A DNA stretch of 64,000 bases, taken from Opisthocomus hoazin. Lineage: Eukaryota > Chordata > Aves > Opisthocomiformes > Opisthocomidae. Below, in pieces: positions 11,507 through 29,313 of the stretch. Below the pieces are notes generated by a model. The model did no database searches. It was not told the origin of the DNA and saw nothing but the letters and a program-made list of their open reading frames with translations. The DNA lies in assembly GCF_030867145.1 (NCBI RefSeq), contig NC_134439.1:8655379-8719378 (forward strand). Direction: 5' to 3'. The position numbers and the translations under genes were made by a program. Positions within the stretch are counted from its first letter, which is position 1. Each line of letters begins with the position of its first letter.

Positions 11507-12847
11507 CTGGGAGGAGAAAGGGTGAGTGCGTGAAACGCTCATTAATGACGGGGAGCGGGGCGATGCCCACTCCTTCCCGGAGAGGAGCGTTCCCCGCAGC
11601 AGCTCCTGCGGCAGGGGTCACTTGCAGGCTTCACGCAGACGAGGCAAAGCTAATTACCTCTGTGCTGGCTGCACTACCCTTTAGCACAATTTTTTTTCCG
11701 TGTTTCAACCTCTCTAATTTAGCAGACAGAGACAGAACAAGTCCCCAAACCATCGCCCGCTTGGAGGCCGTGCACGTGTCACCCCTGAACCTTCCCTTTC
11801 ACAAGCTGTGCTCCCTGGTCTCTCACCAGAGAGTGTTTCTTCCTCCAGACCTTGTCATTCACCTCATTTTGCCCTCCCATCTTTCAACACCCTCTTTCAA
11901 GCATCACCACCAGAGCAGGACACGCTCATCTAGAGAGCCTCAGCCCTTCTCCCCATTAGCAGCGCTCGGCGCTTCGCAGCGCTCTCATTTGAGGATCCTG
12001 GAGTGATTTTATGCAGATAGAGACACGAGACATGCCTGCCAGGTGGGCACGGTGACAGAGGCAGCCTTCAGCACCTCGCAGAGCACGCCGGAGACCCAGC
12101 AATAGCATCCTCCGGTCCCAGTGCCCGGCCCGGCGCGGGATTAGACAGGAGAGCAGTCGTCTCCCGCTCTCTGCCTGCCTCACAGAAGTGATGTGCTCGT
12201 TAAGCCGCTCGTCTGCTGACAGCCTGCGAACGGCACGAGGGTCTGCGGCGGCGGGCGAGGAGCTTTCAGACCCAGCAAGGAGCTTTCCAGACCCGGCTTT
12301 CCAGTGCTGCCAGCCTGGGAGCACGTGCGAGGAGCACGGCAGCCCCCAAAGCACCCCGAGACCCCGCTCCCAAACTCGGCGTCCTCCCAAAGCTCTGCCC
12401 ATCACGGCGATCCGGGCTGGGAGGGGACGGCAAAACCAAGGTGCTCTTTGCACCACGCATCCACCTGACATCTTCCCACCCTTCCTGCCCCAGCAGGGCG
12501 GAGAGCAAGTGATCCTCCTCCCTTAAAATGCCTGGAAAGCGCCTGCCCACCCTCAACCTAAGCCCTTCTGTGACTCTAACAGCACTGCATGTTTTGCTGC
12601 CCCTCATTTACCTGCTGAGATGAGACAACACTTGAATGTCAGGATCGTCCCTGTCCTGACCACACCTGCAATCACCCCAGCTTGGTGCCACCAACAAGTT
12701 TAAGCCTATATGTTTTTCCATCACTGTTGTGTTCCCCCCTCTCCCCAGCTGCTTGGGGGCTTCTAAAATAAATCCACAGCTCCCCTGAGCCCACCCAACC
12801 CAGGAGCGGGGCTCCTGCAAGGATCAAAGGCGTTTGCCGGGTCTCAC

Positions 12848-13148
12848 CGGAGCAGTTGTAGCCATTGAGGACGCTGTGCAGCACCTCGCGGGTGGTGTGC
12901 TGGAACACCTCCTCCTGCGTGGCCCCTTCCCCAAACACCCGGTCGAAGACGAACTTCGGGTCCTTGCCCTGCTGCTTGGGCCTGCGGGCGGGCAGCACGC
13001 TGCCAGCGGGCTCCTCAGGGTCGAAGATGATCATGTGCTGGTCGACGACGTGCAGGATGGGGTGGGTGGCACGCTCGCAGGGGGCAGGGGGCCGCACCCG
13101 GACCATGACAGCCATGGTGCCCTCCTTGGGCAGGGTGCTCAGCACCAT
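12848..13148 (-). CDS. KIF18B: KIF18B first coding exon (motor beta-1 to alpha-1)
   Basis: ATG at 13148 gives MVLSTLPKEGTMAVMVRVRPP, then a basic insert and FVFDRVFGEGATQEEVFQHT, ending GYNCS with a GTGAGA donor in phase 1 that fits the next exon (VFAYGATG). The start agrees with the short N-terminus of human KIF18B. A TCTTTCAG acceptor near 13187 shows that at least one noncoding 5' exon lies upstream, probably near 13,795. Confidence 0.85.
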
Positions 13149-13384
13149 GGCGACGGGGGGCAGATGCAGGGGGCAAACGATGCTGACTGAAAGACACAGC
13201 TCTGAGCTCCGAAATCTCATGGGCCTCACACGCTCTGGGAGGGGGGGACGCGTCAGCCGGAGGGGTGGGAGCCTGAGGGTGGGCAAGGCCTCGCGACCCC
13301 TTCCTGTCCTAACCCCTGCCAGTACGCCCCCCGCCCTACATCCCCTCCCCAGTGACACCCCCTTTGGGCCCCTAGAGCTCTCCT

Positions 13385-13650
13385 GCTGAGCCTTAGCCCC
13401 CACCAGACCCCTATAGCCCCCCTCCCCAGCCACAAACCCCCTCCAGGTCCCTATAGCCCCCCCTCCCAGCCATAACCCCCACCCCCTCCAGGCTCCTACA
13501 GACCCCCAGGCCCCTACAGCCCCCCCCTCACAGCCATACCCCCCTCAAGCCCCTATAGCCCCCCTCCCCCAGCCACACCCCCCTCCCCAGCCACAGCCCC
13601 CCCTCACAGCCATACCTCCCCTCAGCCTCCCCTCCCGCCCCGCCCCGGAA
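13385..13650. repeat. C-rich imperfect repeat next to the KIF18B promoter
   Basis: Units of the type CCCCTATAGCCCCCCTCCCCAGCCA lie between the KIF18B first coding exon and the promoter. The minus (sense) strand is correspondingly G-rich with many runs of four or more G, so G-quadruplex or R-loop formation is plausible. Confidence 0.7.
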
Positions 13651-13789
13651 CCCCGCGTCCTCCCGACCCTCACACCCAACCCCCGGCCCCTACGGGCGCT
13701 CCCCCGCCCTGCCGACCCCAGAAGCCCCACCCCGGGCCCCCAAGGCCGCCCCCATCGCGCCGGCCCCGCCGCCCCCAGCCGCGCTCACC

Positions 13790-13935
13790 CACCGCCTCCG
13801 CAGCGCCGGTTTGAAGCGTCCCGCTGGCCACGCCCTCCTCCCTGACTGGCCGATGGCCACGCCCCTCGCTCCCATTGGCTCCCCGGGCCGCGCGCCCCGC
13901 CCGCCCGTCGCGGTGCCCCACGGGAGTTGCAGTCC
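13790..13935 (-). promoter_or_regulatory. KIF18B: KIF18B CpG-island promoter with CHR-like and CCAAT motifs
   Basis: CpG-dense sequence just upstream of a candidate noncoding exon (donor-like GTGGGTGAGC on the minus strand near 13,790). It carries TTTGAA at 13810-13815 (the core of the cell-cycle homology region bound by DREAM/MuvB) and CCCATTGGCTC near 13,870 (an inverted CCAAT box, NF-Y). A CHR with upstream CCAAT boxes is the usual layout of G2/M promoters, fitting a mitotic kinesin. Confidence 0.5.
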
Positions 13936-14519
13936 CGCCTCGCCCTGGCAGCCGCCATCTTTGCCCCCCGCCCCCATCCCCATCCCCGCCGGGGGCACCG
14001 GGCCGGGGCCGCCCCTGAGGCGGGGCCACCGGCGGCCCCAGCGCTGTCCAGCGGGGAGAGCCCAGCCGAGGGCCGGGGGGGGGCTGCGGGTCGCGGGGTC
14101 TCCCCCGGTGCCCCCCAGGGAGGTGGCCGCAGCCGCACCGGGCCTGAATGGCGGCCTTGTCCCCCCCGCTGGGAGCCGCCAGCTCCGCCAGCCCGGCCCC
14201 GGCGAGCGGTGCCTCGTCCGCGTTAATCAGCGCTGAGAAACGAGCACCCGCGTCCCGAGGGCTCCGGTTCCCCGACCCCGCCGCAGCGTCAGGGGCCCCG
14301 GGCGCCGCTGTCACCGCGCATTGGGCCTGGCGCGGCCCGCGCCCAGGCAGCCGTGAGGGGTGCGTGTGCCCGAGGGGCCCCGCGTGGGTCCCCCCCGTTG
14401 CAGCGGGGACGCCGAGTCCCTGGGGGTCACCCCCCACCTGGGCGTCGGGGTCAGGGACGTGGTGGTGGTGGCAGCCCCATGGTCCCTGTTGGAGGTGGCA
14501 GAGGGGATGCCGGGCCTTG
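13936..14519. other. KIF18B upstream to C1QL1 3' spacer, no gene seen
   Basis: Very GC-rich sequence forming the outer flank of the KIF18B CpG island. It holds GAGTTGCAGTCCCGCC near 13,923, resembling half of a ZNF143 site. No exon or RNA gene is recognised. Confidence 0.5.
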
Positions 14520-14835
14520 GGGACAAGGGACCCCCCCTGCACCCCGGGCTGGGCCTTGGGGACAGGGACCCCCCGCAGCACCCCGGGCTGGGCCTTGGGG
14601 ACTTGGACCCCCCCTGCACCCGGGGCTGGGCCTTGGGGACAGGGACCCCCCCCTGCACCCCGGGCTGGGCCTTGGGGACAGGGACCCCCCCCAGCACCCC
14701 GGGCTGGGCCTTGGGGACAGGGGACCCCCCCCTGCACCCCGGGCTGGGCCTTGGGGACAGGGACCCCCCCCAGCACCCCGGGCTGGGCCTTGGGGACAGG
14801 GACCCTCCCCACACCCCGGGCTGGGCCGAGCAGGG
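14520..14835. repeat. About 39-bp minisatellite downstream of C1QL1
   Basis: About eight copies of a unit containing CCCCGGGCTGGGCCTTGGGGA followed by CAGGGACCCCCCC and a short variable end. A shortened inverted relative lies near 56,100-56,160. Confidence 0.9.
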
Positions 14836-15214
14836 GTCGGGGTGTTTGGGGGGGGTGGCAGGAGGACCCCGTCCCCAGCGTGGGGACATTGGCTCTGCCC
14901 CCGTGGGGACACAGACAGCAGACGGGCCAGGTCACAGCTCTGCTTTACCGTGGAGGCACCCCGGGACGGGCGGTGAGGTGTGTCCCCCCCCCAGCGCAGC
15001 CCCCCGGCGCCGGGGCACCCTATAGACATCTGTACATATATACACGCCGGCGGGGACCCCCAGCAGCACCCCGGGGGTTGGGGGCAGCGGGGGGCCGTGG
15101 GGCCGAGCGGGGGACCGGGGTGCAGTGGGGCAGCGCAGCCCCCAGCCTCTGGCCAGCCCCCCGCGCCCCCCCCGCCCCGAATTAGCAGTTGTGGGGTGAG
15201 CTGATGGGAAAGGG

Positions 15215-15545
15215 GGGGTCGGAGCCCCATCGATGGCCCGGAGCACGGTGTGGGGACGCCGTGGGGCTGGACAGTAGCGGGGGGAGGCTGTGGGGCCGGA
15301 GAGCAGCGGACGGACACCGTGGGGCTGGGTGGGCATTGGGGGACGCCGTGGGGGGAACGCCGTGGGGCTGGATGTTTGTGGGGGGGGGACACGCTGTGGG
15401 GCCGAACGACGGCAGAGGGATGGCGTGGGGCTGGCCGGTCATCGGGGGATGCCGCGGGGCTGGACGTTTGCGGGGGGACGCCGTGGGGCTGGGCGGCAGC
15501 AGGGGGACGCCGCGGGGGGCCGTGGGGCGACGCCGTGGGGCCGGG
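15215..15545. repeat. About 30-bp GTGGGGCTGG repeat in the C1QL1 3' UTR or flank
   Basis: Roughly ten imperfect units of the form GACGCCGTGGGGCTGGNCGG, ending directly at the C1QL1 stop codon. No AATAAA is visible on the minus strand nearby; a TA-rich GTATATATGTACAGATG element at about 15,025-15,045 is the only other notable 3' sequence. Confidence 0.75.
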
Positions 15546-15546
15546 C

Positions 15547-22410
<6,864 letters not shown>

Positions 22411-23129
22411 GGGGCAGATTGTGTTCGGGCGGGGGTACTGCCAGCCCCCTGTCCCCCCCCACGCTGTCACCGCCGTGTCACCAGCTCCTTCCCTGGTTCT
22501 TTTCCCCACCGTTGTCGTGTGTGCCCCCCCCCCCCACTCCTCGTTATCTTTCTTTTTTAACGAGTGCCTAAAAATACGCCTCGCCGAGGTCACGGGCTGC
22601 GTGCGTCACCCGCCGGCGCGGTGCCGCGGTGGCCCGGGTGGGCAAGGGGCTCTGCGTGGGGACGGGGTGCCCGGGGCGGGGACACGGGGGACGCAGGCAG
22701 CCCCGCTCGCATCGGGGCACTCGTCTCACCCGCAGGGTCAGGGGACATCCCTGGTGCCGGTGTCCTCTGTGTCCCCGTGGCATGGCCACCACCCCGGGGC
22801 CACCACCTCCCCACCCCAGCCCACCACGTCCCCACGGCATGGCCACCACCCCAGGCCACCACGTCCCCACGCTGTGTCCCTGTAGCCCAGCTGCAGAGTT
22901 GGGATGGCTTCAACACCAACCCGGGGCAGCAGCACCCTACGGATGGGGACAACACCCCAGGTGCCCCTGGCTGGAGACCCCAGGGTGTCCCCTGTCCCCA
23001 AGCCCTGCATGGGAGCGGGTGCAGCGCAGCCCCCCGAGGTGGCTCCAGACACCCAGGGACGGGCAACTGCGTGGCAGCCTCCGAAGGGCCACATTTGGTG
23101 GCCCAGGGGTGGGAGAGGGGACCAAGCTG

Positions 23130-23330
23130 GGAGGTGACGGCAGTGGCTGCGGTGGCGGCGGTGGCGGCGGTGGCAGCGGTGTCGGCAGTGGCGGCGGTGG
23201 CGGCGGTGGCAGCAGTGGCGGCGGTGGCAGCGGTGGCAGCAGTGGCGGCGGTGGCAGCGGTGGCGGCGGTGGCTGCAGTGGCAGCGGTGGCAGCAGTGGC
23301 GGCGGTGGCAGCGGTGGCAGCTCTGCTCGA
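23130..23330. repeat. Imperfect GTGGCN hexanucleotide repeat
   Basis: About 200 bases of GTGGCG, GTGGCA and GTGGCT units, purine-rich on the plus strand. It is preceded by GGGAGAGGGGACCAAGCTGG, which is also found next to two further inverted copies (about 46,779-46,970 and 48,595-48,780). Confidence 0.9.
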
Positions 23331-24127
23331 CGCCAGCCGCCGCCGTCCCCCTGCAGAGGCCGAGCAAACAGCAGCTCCCGCAGGGTCGATGCGCGGCCCA
23401 GCCCACGGCTGTTTGCTTTGCCGGCGCGACGCGGGAGGGGGGCGGGCGACGCGAGGGGACGGCGGCAGCCGGGGAGGGGGCCCCGATCGCTGCTCCGGGG
23501 GCGCGGGTCCGGCTGGGGTGGGGGCTGTGTCCCCTGCCGCTCGCTGGGGAGCTCATTCAGGAGGATCTGGGGAAGGGCGAGGGTGGCGGGTGGGGATGGG
23601 GGTGTTGGTGGGGGCCGGCGCTCCGCTGTGCCTCAGTTTCCCCTCCCGACGGCGCAGCGGTGCTGCAGATGCTGCCCGTAGGGCCACACGTCGCCGGGGG
23701 TGACACGGACACCGCGCCTGCGTGGCACCGTGGCACCCACTGCTGTGGGTTCGCTCGGGCGGGCGGCGCTGATGGCTCAGCAACAATTAGGACTTGGCGC
23801 TGGAAATAACGAACGACCCCCATGTTGGCCCATGCTGACGAGAAGGGGGAGGGAGCTGGCGTTCGCAAGCTGTTCCTGATGACTTTGGGTGCTGTCCCCC
23901 AAAACCACGCCGTGCCTCAGGATGGGGCCTGGGAGGGGCAGTGAGAGGGGGACGCTCGGCTGTGGGCAGTGGGGGCAGGGCTGGGCCCTTGGCCCCCAGC
24001 CGGGGTGGGCAGGACACCCTGGGGCGGTGGGAGCCTGGGCTGCACGCGCTGGGGCAGAGCCGGGAAGATGGCCCGGTCTGCTGAGCTGCCACCTGGGGCT
24101 TCCTCTGCTGGTTCCCACCACCCTGGG

Positions 24128-24315
24128 GACATCCATCCACACATCTGTCCATCCATCCATTCACCCATCCACCCATCCACCCACCCATCCATCCATCCAT
24201 CCGTTCACCCACGTCCTTGCACCCACGCATGCATCCATCCATGAACACATCCACGTCTCCATGCATGCACATACCCACCGATCCCTCCCTCCATCCCTCC
24301 GTTCCTCCATCCCCC
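24128..24315. repeat. CCAT tetranucleotide-rich repeat
   Basis: Imperfect CATCCATCCACCCATCC microsatellite grading into CCCTCC. The inverted copy at about 47,575-47,785 sits in an interval about 31 bases longer, the main length change within this duplicated block. Confidence 0.9.
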
Positions 24316-24904
24316 CCAGGTGTCCGTGCGTCCGTCCCTGCAGCCAGCCACCCAGCCAGCTGGGAGCCCCGCAGCCCCTGGCCGTGCTGTCACCCGGTCC
24401 CAAGGGGGGACACCAGCCACCCCAGCCACGCAGCCTCCCGACCTGCCTCACTTCCATCCCTGGGAAAGGACACCACGACCACCTCATCGGGACACAGAGG
24501 TGATTAAAAGGAGGAATTAACGAGGAGTTTTCCAGGCTGTGGGTGCCCGAGGAGATGCGGCAGCAGCACAGATCAGTGCAGGAGCAGGAGGAGGAACCAC
24601 GGACCGACCCCAAGGTCGAGATGACCCCGGCAGGAGATGACACTCACCTCTCCGTGCCAGGCTGGGCAGGAAACAGGCTCGAAACCCCCAGGGCTGGAGG
24701 TGCCTCTGGGCAGGGATGGGCTGGGAGGTGTCCAGTGCCCGCGTGCTGTCATGAGTGTGTCAGGGCTCAGCGGGCAGGGGACCGGCGCAGACACATGGAG
24801 ATGTCCCCACTCAGCACAGAGCCCAGGAGATGAAGGACACGCGAGGATGGGACTGCAGGATGGAGGTGAGGGCGGGGCAGGTCCCAGCGCCCGGCCAGAG
24901 GTGG

Positions 24905-25580
24905 GCAGACAGTGCTGCTGGCTGGCTGCCTCACCACTGGCTCGTTGGCTGGTGGCCAGATGGCTACCTGGCGGGTTGGATGCACGGGTGGCTCATTGGC
25001 TAGTTGGACACATGGATGGCTCGCTGGCTGGCTGGACGCATGGATGGCTCATTGGCTAGTTGGACACATGGATGGCTCATTGGCTAGTTGGACACATGGA
25101 TGGCTTGTTGGCTGGTAGGCCACATGGATGGCTCACTGGCTGGTTCCATGCTTGGCTAGGGAGTTGGCCACTTGGCCACCTGGCTAGCCGCTTGGCTAGA
25201 GGGCTGGTTGGCTGCCTGGCAGGTAGGTGACTGGCCAGCTGCTTGGCTGGCTGGTTGGCCAACTGGCTGGTTGGCTTGAAGGCCAACTAGATGGCTGGTT
25301 GGCTAGCTAGCTGTCCAGTTGGTTGGCTGGGTGGTTGGTAGCTGACTGGCTAGCTGGCAGGTGGCTGGCTGGTTGGCCCACTAGTTGGTTGGTTGGTTGG
25401 TAGGTGGCTAGCCAGTTGGCTGGCTGGCCAGCTGGCTGACCAGTTGACCAACAGGCTGGTTGGCTAGCTAGCTGGTTGGCTGGCTGGCTAGTTGGCCCAG
25501 CAGGCCAGTTTGCTAGCTGGCTGGTTGGCCACCAGACTGGTTGGCTGGCCAGTTGCCCCGGGGGCTAGCAGGCTGGCCAG
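24905..25580. repeat. TGGCTGGTTGGC-type repeat tract
   Basis: About 670 bases of TGGCTGGTTGGCTAGCTGG-like units, orderly and long-period at the left (GACACATGGATGGCTCATTGG units at about 25,005-25,130) and short-period and degenerate at the right. The duplicated block ends at 24,889, directly beside it. Confidence 0.85.
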
Positions 25581-25739
25581 CGGCGGCTGATCGGCCATCG
25601 GCCGGCTGGGTCAGCCCCGGCCCCGGGGACGTCCCAGCCCAACGCCAGCACCGTCCCTGCCCAACGCGGGGAGCCCAGGTGCAGGTGGGGGGGGCAAGGT
25701 GAGGGTGGCACATCCCGTGTCCCTGTCCCTGTCCCGCTG

Positions 25740-25845
25740 CCTCTCATTACGGACGCGGCGGGGCCCGCCACCCTCCTGCCGCGCAGCAATTAAGGGCTGC
25801 CAACACCGCTGCTTAATTAGAGCCCAGCTGATGGGGCCGGCTGGT
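25740..25845. promoter_or_regulatory. AT-rich element with TTAATTAG motifs upstream of C1QL1
   Basis: Block containing GCAGCAATTAAGGGCTGCC and GCTTAATTAGAGCCC in GC-rich surroundings, similar to the other homeodomain-motif islands. It lies about 4.5 kb upstream of C1QL1. Function is inferred only. Confidence 0.3.
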
Positions 25846-26029
25846 GAGTGACGGGAAATGGCTGCTCGCCTGGCAGCAGCACCCGGCCGCGGGAGGGGAC
25901 CCGCTCGGGGACTGCTGGGGACGTGTGCCCTGGTGGGCGCGGGGCTGGGAGTAGGGGGGACTTGGGCTGCTGGCACTGGCTGTGCTGTCCCCAGGGTGTC
26001 CCAGCGGGGAGGGGATGGGGTGTGACACA

Positions 26030-26620
26030 GCCAGTGACACTGCGTGACAGCCCACGGGATGTGCAGGGGGTGGCACCGGGGGGTATCCTGCGCGGTGACA
26101 GTGCGTGACACCCCAGGCCATGCAGTGATGGTGACGCTGGGTGACGGCCCATGGGCCACGCAGTGACAGCGGCACTGGGTGATACACTGCGGGAAGGCAG
26201 TGACGGTGACTCTGGGTGACAGCCCGTGGGCCATGCAGTGACATAGCACTACGTGACAGCCCATGTGCCAGGCGCTGACGGTGACTCCGTGTGACAACCC
26301 ACGGGAGCTGCAGTGACACGGCGTGGCAGCCGGTGGCCCCGCGGTGACAGTGACACCCTGCATGCTGCGCGGTGACACTGACACCGTGTGACACCCCAGG
26401 GAGCAACAGTGACACTGTGCAACACCGCGGGGCTGCGCAGCCACGGTGTGACATGAGTGGGACTGTGCGGCTGTGGTGACACTGCACGACACCCCGGGGA
26501 CCGTGCAGTGACAGTGACACCGTGCCACACCCTGGGGACCATGCAGAGACAGTGACACCCGTGACACCAGGGGCCATGTGGTGACACTGGTGCCACCGGT
26601 GCCATGCAGTGACACCACAC
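26030..26620. repeat. Degenerate GTGACA-rich minisatellite
   Basis: Repeats of GTGACAGTGACACCGTG and CAGTGACGGTGACTCTGGG with drifting spacing. No coding signature. Confidence 0.75.
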
Positions 26621-27109
26621 TCAGCCCCCCTCGCCTGTTCCCCAGGGGGTCCCCCCTCAGCCCACCCGTGGGAACAGTCCCCACTGGGGGATGTCCCCCT
26701 GTCCCCACAGCCTGGGGGGACCGGCCAGCTCCAGGTCCTGTGCCCGGTGGGTGCTGGGGGACACGGCGCAGCGGCCTCGGGCTCTGCCATCTCCCACCAG
26801 GGCCCACGCGGAGGCAGAAGCTGTGTCACGAGCGCAGGGGGGTCTCAGCCAGGGCGTCCCCCCCCGGGCTGGACACGCGATGCCCTTCAGGTCCCCTCCA
26901 CCGCCATCGATTGAGCTGTCGATGTCACCCGCAGCCCGCGGAGCGCAGCCATCTGTCACCGGTGGGGAACGGCCGCGGGCTGAGCCACGCAGCCACCACC
27001 GCCACCGCAGCGGGTCCCGCCAGCTCGTCCCCACGGGGTTTGGCCGGGGGGGGCCGGGAGCTGGACCCCGGCAGGGCGGCGGTGCCGGGGCGATGCCGGG
27101 GCTGGGTAC

Positions 27110-27395
27110 AACAGAGCACCCACAGGAGGGACATCAGCACCCACGGGAGGGCCATCAGCACCCACGTGAGGGACATCAGCACCCACGCGAGGGACGTCAC
27201 CAGCACCCATGGGAGGGACATCAGCACCCACGCGAGGGACATCAGCACCCACGCGAGGGACATCAGCACCCATGGGAGGGACATCAGCACCCACGTGAGG
27301 GACATCAGCACCCACGCGAGGGACGTCACCAGCACCCATGGGAGGGACATCAGCACCCATGTGAGGGATGTCACCAGCACCCATGGGAGGGACTC
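27110..27395. repeat. 21-bp minisatellite with 24-bp variants
   Basis: About thirteen copies of CATCAGCACCCACGCGAGGGA, some with a three-base insertion making GACGTCACCAGCACCCATGG. Perfect three-base periodicity keeps both strands open. Confidence 0.95.
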
Positions 27396-27399
27396 GGTG

Positions 27400-29313
27400 G
27401 CCAAGCACCAGGCTCCAGAGCCCTTCCCGGCGGGTGCCAACGCCCGGGCACGCAGCCCACGCAGGGACCTCAACCCCCAGCTCAGCCCAGGGCACCAGGC
27501 ACCCCCAAACCGGGCACCCCAAAGCCTCGCCGTCCCCCTGCAGTCCCTCGCTCCCTGGGCCCCACTGCACTCGTTAGCGGCTGGCAAACGTCAGCAGGGC
27601 CGGAGCGAAGCCCCAGGTGCGGTGACGGTGCCCGTCTCGCTTTCTCCTTCCCCCCGGCCTCGTGGCAGCCCCGTTGCCCGCGGAGGCGGCGAGCCGGGAG
27701 GGAGGAAGGCGACCAGAGCTGATCTCAGCTGCGCCCGTCCTGCCCCAGCCCCGCCTGACGGCTGCGAGGGACCCCCAGCACCGCCGCCGCGATGAAGGGA
27801 GCGTTCGAAAGCAGGGGAGGGGACCAGCGGGGGGGACATTGCTCGCGTGCGGCTCCCTCCAGCGCTGCCTGAGAAGTTGGGGTACCCAGGGCGGGCGCCC
27901 CGGCTCAGGGATGCTCTCCTGCGGCTGCCTGGGGACCACCGGGTCTCCCCTGGGGTGCTCAGAGGAGGGTGGGGGGCTGGGAAGGGTGCCCAGCCCCAAA
28001 AAGGGGCATGGGGTGGCTGGGCAGGGTTGTGACACCCTGGGGGAAGTCCCTGCGCCCAAAGGCTGGCGCTGGGGACAGCGAGGACGCTGCGTCCCTGCCC
28101 GCCGGGCCACGCAGCCCAGGCCGGAGGGTGGGCAGGGGGACGGGAGCTCGCGCGTCCCGGGGGACCCTGGGGACCCCCGTGCGAAGGCAGGAGGTGGGCA
28201 GGGGCCGGCACCCCACCTCCCTCAAAATGAGGGGACAGTGGGGTGGCAGCAGGACAGGGCCATCCTGGCGGGGGGGAAAAGCGCTGACACAGCGAGCCCC
28301 AGGACAGCGTCCCGGGAAGCCGGAGCTGCAGCGTGAGGTGCTGGGAGCCGCCGCGGAGCCATCGCCCCCGCCAAGGAGCTGGGAGCCGGGGCCGACACCC
28401 CGCGAAGCTCCCTGGGAGCGGGGAAAGGCACGAGCGCGCTCGGCAGCTCTGCCGGCACACGGTGAACTTTACCGAGCGCGGCCGTGCCCGGCCCAGGAGC
28501 GCCCTTGGGAGCGGGCCAGCCAAGAGCAGCGCTCGCAGGCCGCGGAGCCGCGCCGAGCCGGCTGCCGGGCGGCGCTGTATGAAAACGAACGCGAAGAGGC
28601 AGCGCCCGCTTCGCCCGGACTCGCGCTCTCCCGTGGGGAAGCTGCCGCCGAAGGAACACCCCAACAGCAGAAATGGTCCCAGGCCTCAGCCTGCGCCGGG
28701 GACGTGTCAGACCCCTCCGGTCCAAAGCCCAGGGTGACCCCTGAGCGATGGGCGCAGAAACAGAGGGCGGGAGGGAGGGCGAGCAGCCAGCTGAACACCG
28801 AACCCACGTGAAATGAGGCGCTACCTGTCCCCCCCCCCGGCAGATTTAACACCTTTCTGCTAAATCGGCGTGAAAGAAGGGGAAATCCCATGTCTAAGTT
28901 CAGATTAGCCGGGGCTGCGAGGTAGAAGAGGACCAACCTGGGGACACCTGCTAGCAGAAACAGGACCCGAGAGGCCACCTCCTCCCCCCCCAGGGAAAAG
29001 ATCGTCCTGGAAGATACTAAAGTGCCGAAATTCACTGAAGTCCCACCGTACAGACCCACCAGAGCCTCGTCCCCGCCACCGGTCCCATCCCACGGGCACA
29101 GCCGGGGGGCAAGAACCCGAGAGGGAAGGGAGGAGAGGGGAGACGGGGCCGGAAACCCCCCCCCCGCTACGTTCACCTTGGGAAGTCTGCAAGGAGACGC
29201 CTCATCCCGCTGTCTGCATTCAGCTGGCAAAGCTCATTAAGAGAGGTGGCCTTTCGCTGCCCTTTTCAAACCTGGAAATTCAGGCCTCTTCCATGACAAA
29301 AAGGAAAGATGAA
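27400..29313. other. Spacer between C1QL1 upstream region and DCAKD 3' end
   Basis: GC-rich sequence holding the DCAKD 3' UTR (exact end not determined; no clear AATAAA on the minus strand) and flank. Several long open frames on both strands have no recognisable domain. Confidence 0.5.

Larger units (their letters stand above)
4860..13148 (-). pseudogene. KIF18B: KIF18B-like kinesin-8 locus, apparently decayed
   Basis: KIF18B is a kinesin-8 that trims microtubule plus ends in mitosis. Recognisable minus-strand pieces: motor exon 1 (13148-12848, VRVRPP and FVFDRVFGEGATQEEVFQHT); P-loop exon (11506-11349, [15 protein letters not shown]); switch II exon (9915-9718, [10 protein letters not shown]); a fragment ending KASIGGN (9507-9436); and a tail region near 7130-6757 (KRRVPLAMSAAQ, like human KSRVPLGPSAMQ). 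Against function: an in-frame TAG at 11406-11408; no exon found for VYNEQI through SSRSH (switch I); SER and NINRSL read SEG and NISCSL; the motor frame ends after GGN with no LKYA segment; and the tail needs a one-base shift near 6837. Consensus errors could explain the single-base changes but not the missing exons. Candidate exons without clear homology lie at 9281-9176 and 8990-8803. Confidence 0.7.

Noticed and set aside
27110-27395. Regular 21-bp repeats resembling a CRISPR array
   Set aside because: Units are contiguous without unique spacers, in a vertebrate genome; a minisatellite.
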